In this document: piece by piece, positions 1 through 8,288 of the stretch
Position numbering within the stretch: the stretch's first letter is position 1
Layout: each line of letters starts with the position of its first letter
Source: UBA9160 sp035489755
GTDB lineage: Bacteria > Myxococcota_A > UBA9160
Length of the DNA stretch: 64,000 bases
Reading direction: 5' to 3'
Assembly: GCA_035489755.1 (NCBI GenBank)
Contig: DATGZK010000066.1
Location: forward strand, 1 to 64,000
Notes under the pieces: model-generated
Seen by the model: only the letters and a program-made list of their open reading frames with translations
Databases searched by the model: none
Told to the model about the DNA's origin: nothing
Program-made: the position numbers and the translations under genes

Positions 1-98
1 CCCAGCGTCATGATATCTTCAACCGTCGACAGGCGTTCACCCGCGCTGATCGTGACGATCTTCTCCTGCATGATGTCACGTACACGGGTCGGCTTCAT
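1..98 (-). CDS. CBS-domain protein, N-terminal fragment
   Basis: The reverse strand from ATG at 98 reads MKPTRVRDIMQEKIVTISAG and continues ERLSTVEDIM to the window edge. The pattern 'V.DIM...(V/I)TI.....L..(A/V)..IM' is the typical start of a CBS domain, which binds adenosyl ligands and usually acts as a regulatory module. Only 32 residues are visible, so whether it is a stand-alone CBS-pair protein or part of a larger enzyme cannot be told. It is divergent from the next gene, with only 16 bp between the two start codons. Confidence 0.7.
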   Translation of the reverse strand, partial: MKPTRVRDIMQEKIVTISAGERLSTVEDIMTL

Positions 99-114
99 CG
101 GAGGATCTTAACCC

Positions 115-558
115 ATGGCGCGTGGGCGAGGGAACTCGAAACGAGATTCTGCGCGAACGCCCGTGCCGAGAGATCCCGATGATCCGAGTGCGTCCGCACG
201 GGCCGCTTCGACCGCGAACGTGGTACCCGAACTCCTGCGGCGGGCGCTCACCTTCGGGCTTTCCGGCTTTTTCACCACGAACGAGGCCGTGCGTCGCGCG
301 CTCGGCGAGGCCGTCCCGAAGGACTGGATCGACTTCGCCGTGGATCAGAGCGAGCGCACGCGCGCTGAGTTCATCGAGCGGCTCGCCGGTGAAATTGCGC
401 GCACCCTCGAAACCGTAGACCTCGCGGCCATCCTCGAACGCGTGCTCGAGGGACGGACTGTCGACGTGCGGGCCCAGATCCAGCTCCTGCCCCGGGAAGA
501 CGGCAGTCCCGTAAAGCCCCTGCGCTTCTCGATTCTGCGACCGAGTGACTCGGAGTGA
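115..558 (+). CDS. Unrecognised 147-residue protein
   Basis: I do not recognise this protein. The ATG at 115 is preceded by GGAGGA at 100-105, a well-placed ribosome binding site, which supports expression. The N-terminal 30 residues are Arg/Ala/Ser-rich and probably disordered. Residues ~35-55 (PELLRRALTFGLSGFFTT) form an amphipathic helix, and residues ~75-125 are a charged helix-rich stretch. There is no signal peptide or clear membrane span. Its stop overlaps the next start (GTGA), so it is translationally coupled to the membrane protein downstream and may work with it. Confidence 0.6.
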   Translation: MARGRGNSKRDSARTPVPRDPDDPSASARAASTANVVPELLRRALTFGLSGFFTTNEAVRRALGEAVPKDWIDFAVDQSERTRAEFIERLAGEIARTLETVDLAAILERVLEGRTVDVRAQIQLLPREDGSPVKPLRFSILRPSDSE

Positions 559-1934
559 GCGCCCTTGCGCGCCGCCGTTCGTGGGCCGCACAGCGGCTCC
601 CGATCGGCGGCCTTCTGGTCCTTGCGCTCTTGGCGTGGGCGTTCGCCATTCATCACGGCATCGGGCCGACCCCCTCGAGCGGCGCGAGAGCGTGGTGGCA
701 GCCCCGGGGCTTTCTCACGAACTGGCTGCAAGCGACGTCACTTGGGCTTTGGATCGATTCGCCTCGAGCCGGCCTTGTGGCGTTCTCGTTGCCGGCGGCA
801 CTCCTCCTTGTCGCGCTCTTCGCCACCAGCCGCTCCGCCCTCGCGCGCACGATGGGTCTCGCCGCAGTGCTCGCGACGCTCCTTTTCCTCTTCTACGGCA
901 TGGGGGAGACGCGGCCTGTGATCTGGGGCTTCTTCGGCTGGCGCGGCTCGGCGGTGATGATCTGCACGGCCGTCGTCACCGCGGCGGCACTGTGCGCGCC
1001 GCTGCTTGCGGGCAGCTGGCTCAAGCAGGCGTGGTCCCTTCGCATCGCCGCATATTTGCCGGTTCTCGCAGTCGTGGTCTGGACCCAGAGAAACGTGACG
1101 GGCACGGATCCGAGGCTTCCCTTTGCAATCTCGCCCTGGCCGGTGGTCTCCTTCTTCGGGATCGAAATCGGGGGCGCGCTGATTGCAGGACTGCTCGCCT
1201 GCGTCGCGCTTTTGCTTGCGGGTGTCGGCCCACTGCGCTCACGGCCCGCACTGGCGCTCCTCGCCATCGGGGTCGCCCTCGCCACCCCGCTGGTCTGGGT
1301 GCGGCTCCATTTTGGAACGGGCATGGCGCTGCTGGGTGCCGCGATCGTGCTGGCAGCCGTGGCGATGGCCGCGGCCGCGAATGGGCGCTCGCCAAAAAGA
1401 ACTCCGCGGCCACCGAAGCTTCAAGTCGCAACCCGCAGTACCGCAGTGGGCGCGCTCCTCGTCGCGTTCCCGATCTTGTGCGGCGACTTTGCCGTGGCGC
1501 ACGACTACACAGTGACGCGATCGCAAAACGCGCAGCAAATCATCGACGCGCTCGCCCACTACTTCCAGCGCGAGCACAGCTACCCAGATTCGCTCGGGGA
1601 ACTCGTCGCCGCCAAGGATCTCGTGGAGATTCCACGGCCGCAGGTCGGCTTTGGGGGCGGCGACGAGGCCTTCACTTATCAGAACTTCGGCGCGAGCTAC
1701 ATCCTCGAGTTCTCCGCGCAGCGCTGGATGCAGTGCGCATACAATCCTCCATGGTCGGACGACAGCGCGAGCGCGGAAGATGCGCCGCACTCTGCGGTGG
1801 GCGCTACGACGACTCCGGGGGACACCGACGAAAAGTCTGCGTCCGGCGCACGGGAGGATGCGGGAGATGCATCCGACGACGAGCGCATCCACGGCGCATG
1901 GTCGTGCCCGACAAAGCCGCCCGAACTGTGGTGA
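555..1934 (+). CDS. Polytopic membrane protein with pilin-like C-terminal tail
   Basis: This is a 459-residue protein starting with GTG inside the preceding stop codon. Residues ~15-320 contain about nine hydrophobic segments separated by short loops, so the protein sits in the inner membrane. After the last span comes a soluble tail with 'RSQNAQQIIDALAHYFQREH' and then 'SYPDSLGELV'. That pattern resembles the periplasmic part of type II secretion/type IV pseudopilins (residue runs before 'YP.sL..L'). The last ~60 residues are Ser/Asp/Glu-rich and low-complexity. No family could be assigned. The pilin-like part is a resemblance seen by eye, not a domain match. Confidence 0.6.
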   Translation: MSALARRRSWAAQRLPIGGLLVLALLAWAFAIHHGIGPTPSSGARAWWQPRGFLTNWLQATSLGLWIDSPRAGLVAFSLPAALLLVALFATSRSALARTMGLAAVLATLLFLFYGMGETRPVIWGFFGWRGSAVMICTAVVTAAALCAPLLAGSWLKQAWSLRIAAYLPVLAVVVWTQRNVTGTDPRLPFAISPWPVVSFFGIEIGGALIAGLLACVALLLAGVGPLRSRPALALLAIGVALATPLVWVRLHFGTGMALLGAAIVLAAVAMAAAANGRSPKRTPRPPKLQVATRSTAVGALLVAFPILCGDFAVAHDYTVTRSQNAQQIIDALAHYFQREHSYPDSLGELVAAKDLVEIPRPQVGFGGGDEAFTYQNFGASYILEFSAQRWMQCAYNPPWSDDSASAEDAPHSAVGATTTPGDTDEKSASGAREDAGDASDDERIHGAWSCPTKPPELW

Positions 1935-2330
1935 GCGGGCTGCGCCTCCCCGGCTGCGAATGGGCCCCGCAATCCGCTGGCTCTAGGATGTGAGCTCTCG
2001 CGACGGGGACTCCCGGACCGAGCGCTTTGGGGGGCAGCCAAAACCTTTGGGCGCGCGGGCACTTCGCGAGCTGCCAGGCGACGTACCGCGCCCGGGAGCG
2101 CACAGGCGCCCCGCGTCTCCACCCCCGCAGCCCCCTCGCGCGGACCTGCGCCCTCGGCTACTAAGCCCTCACTCCTTTGCCGGGCCGGTCGCCGACTCTC
2201 CCGCGGCCCGAGAGGTCACACTTATCCAAGCGCGTTGGCTTCAACTCCGCTCGGGCGCAGCGTCAGTATTTGCGCCCGCTCCTGCCGTGATCGCTGACAG
2301 CGTGGCACCGCGCCAACCTACGGTCTTCGC
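1935..2330. other. Intergenic region, no gene seen
   Basis: About 400 bp lie between the membrane protein and the AarF-like kinase. The only open frame is a Pro/Arg-rich stretch with no start signal and no recognisable product, so I read it as non-coding. It presumably carries the promoter of the kinase gene, but no convincing -35/-10 pair was found. Confidence 0.4.
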
Positions 2331-3644
2331 TTGAATCCCGGCGCGACACTCTCTGCGGGAGAGCGCATCTACCGCGCACGCCGGGTCGGTACGACCTTTG
2401 GTCGGATCTATCTCGGCATCAAGGCAAACCAATTCATCGCGAGGCGTCTGCATCCGCCGGACATGCGCGAGCGTTGGTCGCGCTTCAACCGGACGAGCGC
2501 TGAGTCGATCTACGACGCGGCGATCGACCTGCGCGGCCTGATCCTCAAGGGATGCCAATTTCTAGGCTCGCGCGCCGATGTGCTCCCGCGGGAGTATGTG
2601 GAGGTGCTCTCGCGCCTTCAGGACCGCGTTCCGCCCAAGCCCTTCTCGGTCGTGAAGGAAGTGGTGGAGCGCGACCTCGGCCGGCCGCTCAGCACCGTCT
2701 TCCGGCACTTCTCGGCAAAGCCCATCGCGTCCGCCTCTCTGGCGCAAGTTCACGAGGCGCAGCTCATCGACGGGCGACGCGTGGCCGTCAAGGTGCAGTA
2801 CCCGGAGATCGACGCGCTGGTGCGCAGCGACCTCGCAAATTTGCGGGTCCTATTCCGGGCTGTGGGCGTGTTCGAGCGGGAGCTCGACCTGATGCCGCTG
2901 CTCGATGAGCTCGGCTCCTATCTGCCGCGGGAACTCGATTTTGTGAACGAAGGCCGGAACGCCGAGAGGGTGGCCAGCTTCTTTGTCGATCGCCCCGAGG
3001 TGGTGGTTCCTAAGATTTACTGGGAATGGACGACGCGACGCGTGCTGGTGATGGAGTTTATGCCGGGGATCAAGATCACCGACGTCGAATCCCTTCGCGC
3101 GGCGCACGTCGACCTCGATCGCGTGACGCAGATTTTGGTTGAGGCCTTCTGTCGTCAGATCCTGACCCACGGCTTTTTTCACGCCGATCCCCACCCCGGA
3201 AATCTCCTGGTCCAGCCCGAGGGCCCGCGCCTCGTTCTGCTCGACTTCGGCCTGTCGAAAGACCTGCCGCCGCGCTTCCGCGAGGGCATTGTGGCGCTCG
3301 CACTCGCCATGATCCGCGACGATGCCGAGGGCCTCGGTACCGCGCTCGTCGACCTTGGCTTCGAGACCAAGAGCGGCGATCGCGAGTCTCTGACGGAGGT
3401 CGCCCGCTTTTTTCTCGATTTCGCACGGCGCTTCCGGGCACAGCCCTACGCCGATCCCCGGATGTTCGACGAGCTGAACGACGAAATTCCCGAGATGATC
3501 CGATCGAACCCGATCGTCCGGGTGCCGAGCCATGTCGTGTTGATCGGCCGTGTGCTGGGACTCCTCTCCGGCCTTGGCCGCACGCTCGACTCGCACGTCG
3601 ACCTCTTGCGGACCGTCCTGCCCTACGCCCTCGGGCGGGCTTGA
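2331..3644 (+). CDS. ABC1/AarF/UbiB-family atypical kinase
   Basis: The protein has 437 residues, the usual size for this family of atypical kinase-like proteins, whose members support quinone biosynthesis and other lipid processes. The hallmark motifs are present in order: the Ala-rich nucleotide loop 'IASASLAQVHEA', the 'VAVKVQYPEI' strand with the invariant Lys, the catalytic-loop 'HGFFHADPHPGNLLV', and the metal-binding 'LLDFGLSKDLP'. The N-terminal region (KGCQFLGSRADVLPREY) matches the family's KxGQ-like extension, here with C in place of the preceding residue. TTG at 2331 is the assumed start and is the weakest part of the call. The gene overlaps the following oxidoreductase by 4 bp. 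The substrate is unknown. Confidence 0.85.
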   Translation: MNPGATLSAGERIYRARRVGTTFGRIYLGIKANQFIARRLHPPDMRERWSRFNRTSAESIYDAAIDLRGLILKGCQFLGSRADVLPREYVEVLSRLQDRVPPKPFSVVKEVVERDLGRPLSTVFRHFSAKPIASASLAQVHEAQLIDGRRVAVKVQYPEIDALVRSDLANLRVLFRAVGVFERELDLMPLLDELGSYLPRELDFVNEGRNAERVASFFVDRPEVVVPKIYWEWTTRRVLVMEFMPGIKITDVESLRAAHVDLDRVTQILVEAFCRQILTHGFFHADPHPGNLLVQPEGPRLVLLDFGLSKDLPPRFREGIVALALAMIRDDAEGLGTALVDLGFETKSGDRESLTEVARFFLDFARRFRAQPYADPRMFDELNDEIPEMIRSNPIVRVPSHVVLIGRVLGLLSGLGRTLDSHVDLLRTVLPYALGRA

Positions 3645-4645
3645 TCTCCGGACACCTCGCCGTCGGTCTCGCCCTCGGTGCTCCCGCCGAGGCCAGCGGC
3701 TGGCCGGCCTTCCTGGCGCGCGCCGAGCACGCAGAGGCGCTGGGTCTTCACTCCGTCTGGGTGCCTGAGGGTCACTTCCGCCGCGGTGCCATGGCCTCCC
3801 CACTCCTCGCCCTCTCGGCCATCGCCGCGCGTACCCGTCGCGTGCGACTCGGGACGACCTCACTGCTGCTGCCCGTCCACCATCCCCTCCGGGTGGCGCA
3901 GGAGGTGGCCGCGCTCGACGTGCTCTCGCAGGGCCGCGTCATGCTCGGCCTCGGGCGCGGCTTCGCGGCGGCGCTGTTCCAGGCCTTCGGGGTCGAGGCT
4001 CACACCAAACGGGATCGCTTCGACGAGGCCCTCGACGCGATCCTGCGCGCCTTCGGGGGCGAGCCCATGGAGCTCGCGGGCGACCACTTCGCGACGGGCG
4101 GCGGGCGCTTTGTGACGCCGACGCTGCGCCCGGTGCAGCGTCCTCACCCTCCGCTCCTGGTGGCCGCATTCGGGAAGAAGGGACTTTTGCAAGCCGCACG
4201 CCGCGGGCTGCCCTATCTCGCCTCCCCTGTGGAAACGCTTGCGGTTTTGATCGAGAACCACGCGCTCCACCGCGCGCACCTACCACCGGGCGGCGTGGTC
4301 GGACCCTTCCGGACGCCCGTGATGCGCACCCTTCACCTGGCCGCCGACGACACGGAAGCGACCCGGGTGCGCGAACGGCTCGCCGCAGAGGCCCTCGGGA
4401 CGGCACGGGCGCTCCCGCCGGCCCTGGCGCGGGCGGCCGCAGGGCCGATCCACGAGCGTGTTGTGGTGGGAGGAGAACAGGAGGTTGCCGAGGGGCTTCT
4501 CGCCTATCGGGAGCGGCTTGGCATGGATCTGTTGATCGTGCGCAGCGAGATCGCAGGTCTGCCCGAGGACGCCCGGCGGCGGTCCCTCGAACGCCTTTGC
4601 GAACGGGTACTCCCGATCCTTAGCCCTCCGGCTCTTCCCGGGTGA
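3641..4645 (+). CDS. LLM-class (luciferase-like) flavin-dependent oxidoreductase
   Basis: This is a 334-residue protein of the bacterial luciferase/F420-FMN monooxygenase superfamily. It shows the barrel pattern 'AEHAEALGLHSVWVPEGHF', 'RTRRVRLGTTSLLLPVHHP', 'VAQEVAALDVLSQGRVMLGL' and 'FEAL-like DRFDEALDAILRAF'. It is predicted to be cytosolic and to oxidise or reduce a small substrate using reduced flavin. The substrate cannot be inferred. The TTG start overlaps the stop of the upstream kinase (TTGA), so the two genes are co-translated. The 3' end runs 26 bp into the oppositely oriented DUF4177 gene, a tail-to-tail overlap. Confidence 0.85.
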   Translation: MISGHLAVGLALGAPAEASGWPAFLARAEHAEALGLHSVWVPEGHFRRGAMASPLLALSAIAARTRRVRLGTTSLLLPVHHPLRVAQEVAALDVLSQGRVMLGLGRGFAAALFQAFGVEAHTKRDRFDEALDAILRAFGGEPMELAGDHFATGGGRFVTPTLRPVQRPHPPLLVAAFGKKGLLQAARRGLPYLASPVETLAVLIENHALHRAHLPPGGVVGPFRTPVMRTLHLAADDTEATRVRERLAAEALGTARALPPALARAAAGPIHERVVVGGEQEVAEGLLAYRERLGMDLLIVRSEIAGLPEDARRRSLERLCERVLPILSPPALPG

Positions 4646-4802
4646 AGCTCACGAATGCCATGGCGGGACGCTTGGAGGATTCGCGCATCGCAAAGTGAAG
4701 CGTATCGACCTGCCAGCCCTTCGCTGTCCACTCATTGAGAATCCGCTCGAGCTCTTCGTCCGTGACGTTGCTCGTTTCGACGACCTTGTAGTGGACCGGC
4801 AC
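4620..4802 (-). CDS. DUF4177-like small protein
   Basis: This 60-residue protein begins 'VPVHYKVVETSNVTDEELER' and continues 'ILNEWTAKGWQVDTLHF'. That is the usual DUF4177 layout: a 'YKVV' strand, a helix ending in 'LN.....GW', then a second strand 'FVSFTREE'. GTG at 4802 is preferred because AGGAGG lies four bases upstream. An in-frame ATG at 4832 has no such site. It is the last gene of the heme operon and lies 32 bp after hemB. Function is unknown in this family. Confidence 0.75.
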   Translation of the reverse strand: MPVHYKVVETSNVTDEELERILNEWTAKGWQVDTLHFAMRESSKRPAMAFVSFTREEPEG

Positions 4803-4834
4803 GCCGCCTCCTCGGCTCTTCACCGCGCGCATCC

Positions 4835-5809
4835 TCAAGGCACGAGGCGCGCGGCTGCCTCTTTCGCCCCATACGTGAGGATCAGGTCCGCGCCAGCCCG
4901 CTTGATCGACACCAGCGCCTCGTCCAGCGCTCGCGGACCATCGATCCAGCCCCGGGCGGCGGCCGCCTGAATCATCGCGTACTCCCCGGAGACATGATAG
5001 GCAGCGAGCGGTACGTCGAACTCCCGCCTCGCTTCGGCCAGCACGTCTAGGTAGGGGAGCGCGGGCTTCACCATGAGCGCATCGGCCCCCTCGGAAAGGT
5101 CGAGCCGCATCTCGCGCAGCGCCTCGCGACGGTTCGCAGGGTCCATCTGGTAGGTGCGTCGGTCGCCGAAGGCGGGGGCGCTCTCTGCCGCCTCTCGAAA
5201 GGGTCCGTAGTATGCGCTGGCGTATTTGGCGGCGTAGGAGAGGATCGAGACCTCTTCGAAGCCACTTCCATCCAGGGCGCGGCGGATTGCCAAGACGCGG
5301 CCGTCCATCATGTCCGAAGGCGCGACCACATCCGCCCCCGCACGCGCATGGGAAAGCGCCGCCGACGCGAGTCGCTCGAGCGTCGGATCGTTCCGTACCT
5401 GCTCCCCGTCGACGATGCCGCAATGTCCGTGGTCGGTGTACTCACACAGGCAAACGTCCGAGATGACGCAAAGCTCGGGCACGCCGCGCTTGATCGCGCT
5501 GATCGCACGCTGCACCACTCCACCCGGCGCATCCGCACCTGAGCCGCGGGCGTCTTTTGCGCCCGGGATTCCAAAGAGGATGACTGCGGGGATGCCGAGG
5601 TCGTGGACGCGTTTTGTTTCGTCGACAAGGGCGTCCACCGAGTAACGAAAAACACCGGGCATCGAGGGAACCGGTTCACGCACGCCGGCACCCTCGACCA
5701 CGAAAAGAGGCAGCACGAGGTTCTCGCGCGAGAGCCGGGTCTCTCGGACCATGCGCCGCAGCGTCTCTGTGCGCCGCAGCCGGCGCGGGCGGACCGTCGG
5801 AAAACTCAT
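4835..5809 (-). CDS. hemB: Delta-aminolevulinic acid dehydratase (porphobilinogen synthase)
   Basis: HemB condenses two 5-aminolevulinate molecules into porphobilinogen in heme biosynthesis. The 324-residue length is normal. The metal site 'DVCLCEYTDHGHCG' carries the three Cys residues of the zinc-type enzyme. The two Schiff-base lysines sit in 'YAAKYASAYYGPFR' and 'ALMVKPALPYLDV'. ATG at 5809 overlaps the stop of cobA-hemD (ATGA), so translation is coupled. It follows hemA, hemC and cobA-hemD in the same operon. Confidence 0.97.
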   Translation of the reverse strand: MSFPTVRPRRLRRTETLRRMVRETRLSRENLVLPLFVVEGAGVREPVPSMPGVFRYSVDALVDETKRVHDLGIPAVILFGIPGAKDARGSGADAPGGVVQRAISAIKRGVPELCVISDVCLCEYTDHGHCGIVDGEQVRNDPTLERLASAALSHARAGADVVAPSDMMDGRVLAIRRALDGSGFEEVSILSYAAKYASAYYGPFREAAESAPAFGDRRTYQMDPANRREALREMRLDLSEGADALMVKPALPYLDVLAEARREFDVPLAAYHVSGEYAMIQAAAARGWIDGPRALDEALVSIKRAGADLILTYGAKEAAARLVP

Positions 5810-7365
5810 CCTGCTCCTCCCTGCGCTGCTCCCCGCGCGCGCCCTCGCATGGCTTCGCCGAGGGCGTCCACGAGCGCGCCCGCTTCTGCCCGCTCCGCGA
5901 CCACGTCCGGCGCAAGCCCGGCTTCTCGCAGCGCAGCCGCCGTGACGGGGCCAAGAGCCGCCACGACACAGCGGCGCGCCGCCGTGCGCGCTGCCTCGTC
6001 GAGGCAAGCGAGGAAGTGGCGCACGGTGGACGGGCTCGTGAAGGTAAGCGCATCGATCTCGCCACGCACGAGGCGGCTGCACAGCAGAGCCGTATCCGCC
6101 GGCGCAGGCTCGGTCCGGTACACCGCCACGACGTCCACCGCCGCCCCCGCCCGCCGCAGGCCCTCGGGGAGGATCTCACGGGCTGCCGCAGCCCGCGGCA
6201 AGAGAACGCGCTGACCCGCGAGCGGGATTGCGACGCGGATCGCCTCGAGCAGGCCCTCCGCGTCAAAGCGCTGCGCAGGGACGAGGTGAACCGAAAGGCC
6301 AAGCTCCCGCGCCGCCCGGGCCGTGGCCGGACCCACGCACACGACGCGCGCTCGCAGCGAGCCGAGGGTCTTTCCGCCGGATGCGGCCTCGACAAAGCAG
6401 CGCACGGCATTGGCGCTCGTAAAGAGCAACACGTCGTAGTCGCTGAGGCGCGAAGTCGCGGCGTTGAGCTCGGGGGTATCTTTGAGCGGAACCACTTGGA
6501 TCATGGGCGCCAGCACGGGCTCCGCGCCGGCACGACGCAGTGCAGCCACGAGCGCGCCCGCCTGTGCCTCGCTCCGCGTCACGAGAACGCGTCGATCCGC
6601 GAGGGGCAGCCGCTCAACCCACGCGAGCTCGCCCCGCAGGCGGACGACGTCTCCGATCACGACGGTCACTGGAGCCGACAGGCGGGCCTGCTCAACGCGC
6701 GTTGCAAGCTCAGCGAGCGGAGCTTCGACCACACGCTGGGCCGGTGTGGTGCCGAGCTCGATCGCCACAGCCGGCGTTCGCGCCGCGCGGCCGCTCGCGA
6801 TCAGGCGCTCCGCGATGCCCGGCAGATTCTTGAGCCCCATGAGGATCACGAGGGTATCGGCGCCCCGCGCGAGCTCTGCCCAGCGGATCGAGGCGGCCGG
6901 TTCCAGCGGATCCTTGTGGCCCGTTACGACCGTGAACGAAGCTGCGTAACGCCGATCGGTGACGGGGATTCCCGCCAAGGCGGGGACTCCGATCGCCGCT
7001 GAAATCCCGGGCACGATCTCGAAGCGGATGCCCGCCTCGGCCAGCGCGCTCGCCTCTTCTCCGCCCCGACCAAAGACGAAAGGGTCGCCGCCTTTCAGGC
7101 GTACCACCGTCTTGCCTTCTCGGGCGAGCCGCACGAGCAGTGCGTTGGTCTCCTCCTGCGCCAGCGTGGGTTCGTCGTGGCCGCGTTTGCCGACGTTGAT
7201 GCGCAGCGCCTCGCGCGGAGCGAGCGCGAGGAGCTCGGCGCTCACGAGAGCATCGTGCACCACCACGTCGGCGGCGCGGAGCACGGCCGCACCGCGGAGT
7301 GTGATGAGATCCGGATCGCCAGGGCCCGCGCCCACGAGCACCACACGCCCGGCGCGAGGGCTCAT
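5806..7365 (-). CDS. cobA-hemD: Fused uroporphyrinogen-III C-methyltransferase / uroporphyrinogen-III synthase
   Basis: This 519-residue fusion joins two steps at the heme/siroheme branch point. Residues ~1-250 are a SAM-dependent methyltransferase (SUMT), with 'VGAGPGDPDLITLRG' near the N-terminus, 'VVRLKGGDPFVFGRGGEEA', and 'VPGISAAIGVPALAGIPVT'. It converts uroporphyrinogen III to precorrin-2. Residues ~255-500 are uroporphyrinogen-III synthase (HemD), with 'VLVTRSEAQAGALVAALRRA', 'LLFTSANAVRCFVEA' and 'ALTFTSPSTVRHFL'. The gene overlaps hemC upstream and hemB downstream by 4 bp each. The fusion is known in clostridia and some deltaproteobacteria. It implies that siroheme or cobalamin precursors as well as heme are made. 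Confidence 0.95.
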   Translation of the reverse strand: MSPRAGRVVLVGAGPGDPDLITLRGAAVLRAADVVVHDALVSAELLALAPREALRINVGKRGHDEPTLAQEETNALLVRLAREGKTVVRLKGGDPFVFGRGGEEASALAEAGIRFEIVPGISAAIGVPALAGIPVTDRRYAASFTVVTGHKDPLEPAASIRWAELARGADTLVILMGLKNLPGIAERLIASGRAARTPAVAIELGTTPAQRVVEAPLAELATRVEQARLSAPVTVVIGDVVRLRGELAWVERLPLADRRVLVTRSEAQAGALVAALRRAGAEPVLAPMIQVVPLKDTPELNAATSRLSDYDVLLFTSANAVRCFVEAASGGKTLGSLRARVVCVGPATARAARELGLSVHLVPAQRFDAEGLLEAIRVAIPLAGQRVLLPRAAAAREILPEGLRRAGAAVDVVAVYRTEPAPADTALLCSRLVRGEIDALTFTSPSTVRHFLACLDEAARTAARRCVVAALGPVTAAALREAGLAPDVVAERAEAGALVDALGEAMRGRARGAAQGGAG

Positions 7366-8288
7366 CGCATCGCCTCGCGCCGCAGTTGCGCGAGCACCCG
7401 GTCGCCGCCTTGCGCGAGGATCTGCTGTGCGGCGGCCTCACCTGTCGCCACGGCGTCCGCACCGCGCGCCTCGCCGCGCACGATCGTGCGGCCGTCTGTG
7501 CTCGAGACGAGACCGCGTACCCGGAGCAGACCCCCTGGGATTGCCTCGGCCAAGGCCGCGAGCGGGACGTTGCAGTCCCCTTGCAGGCGCACAAGGAACG
7601 CCCGCTCCGCAAGCGCCGAACGCTCGGCGTTTGCGTCGCTCAGGGCGGCGAGGGTGCGACCGAGCACCGAATCCGCGCGCGCCTCGACGGCCAGAGTGCC
7701 TTGCGCGACCGCGGGCAGCACGACCTCCGTCGAAATCCGCTCATCGATCCGGTCCGCAAGCCCAAGGCGCACGAGACCGGCGCAGGCCAGGACCACGGCG
7801 TCGAGGCCTTCGGCTTCGAGCTTTTGCAGGCGCGTCGTGACGTTGCCGCGCAGCGGCACCACCTCGAGGTCGGGGCGCAGTGCGCGCAGCTGCGCGCCTC
7901 GCCGGACACTTCCGGTGCCGAGTCGCGCACCCGGGCGGAGCGTCTTGAGCCGGGCTCCGCGCTCACGCGCCACAAGCGCATCCCGCGGGTCCTCGCGCTG
8001 CGGCCAGGCAACGAGGGCGAGACCCGCAGCGATCGCCGCCGGGAGATCCTTTGCGCTGTGCACGGCCAAATCGGCGCGCCCCGCGAGCACCGCCTCCTCA
8101 ATTTCCTTCACGAACAGCCCTTTTCCCCCGACCTCGGCGAGAGAGATCCCCTGCAGGCGATCCCCCGAGGTCTTGATCGGCAGGAGTTCGGTCGGCTGGG
8201 ACAGCTCGGTCTCGATCCGCGCCGCGACCCAGCGCGCCTGGGCGAGCGCGAGAGCACTCCCGCGCGTCGCGATGCGCAGCGCCGTCAC
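7362..8288 (-). CDS. hemC: Porphobilinogen deaminase (hydroxymethylbilane synthase)
   Basis: HemC polymerises four porphobilinogens into hydroxymethylbilane. The 308-residue length is typical. The start 'LRIATRGSALALAQARWVA' is the standard N-terminal signature, 'VHSAKDLPAAI' is the substrate-binding loop, and Cys in 'VRLQGDCNVPLAALAE' anchors the dipyrromethane cofactor. The start codon overlaps the stop of hemA and the stop overlaps the start of cobA-hemD. The order hemA-hemC-cobA/hemD-hemB therefore encodes glutamyl-tRNA to uroporphyrinogen III apart from the aminomutase HemL, which is not in the window. Confidence 0.97.
   Translation of the reverse strand: MTALRIATRGSALALAQARWVAARIETELSQPTELLPIKTSGDRLQGISLAEVGGKGLFVKEIEEAVLAGRADLAVHSAKDLPAAIAAGLALVAWPQREDPRDALVARERGARLKTLRPGARLGTGSVRRGAQLRALRPDLEVVPLRGNVTTRLQKLEAEGLDAVVLACAGLVRLGLADRIDERISTEVVLPAVAQGTLAVEARADSVLGRTLAALSDANAERSALAERAFLVRLQGDCNVPLAALAEAIPGGLLRVRGLVSSTDGRTIVRGEARGADAVATGEAAAQQILAQGGDRVLAQLRREAMR

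Noticed and set aside
545..1993. A 482-codon plus-strand frame overlapping the membrane protein.
   Set aside because: It is Arg/Gly-rich and lacks any domain. The overlapping frame has membrane spans and a coupled start.
1990..2334. A 114-codon plus-strand frame before the AarF-like kinase.
   Set aside because: It is Pro/Arg-rich, has no ribosome binding site, and shows no family features.
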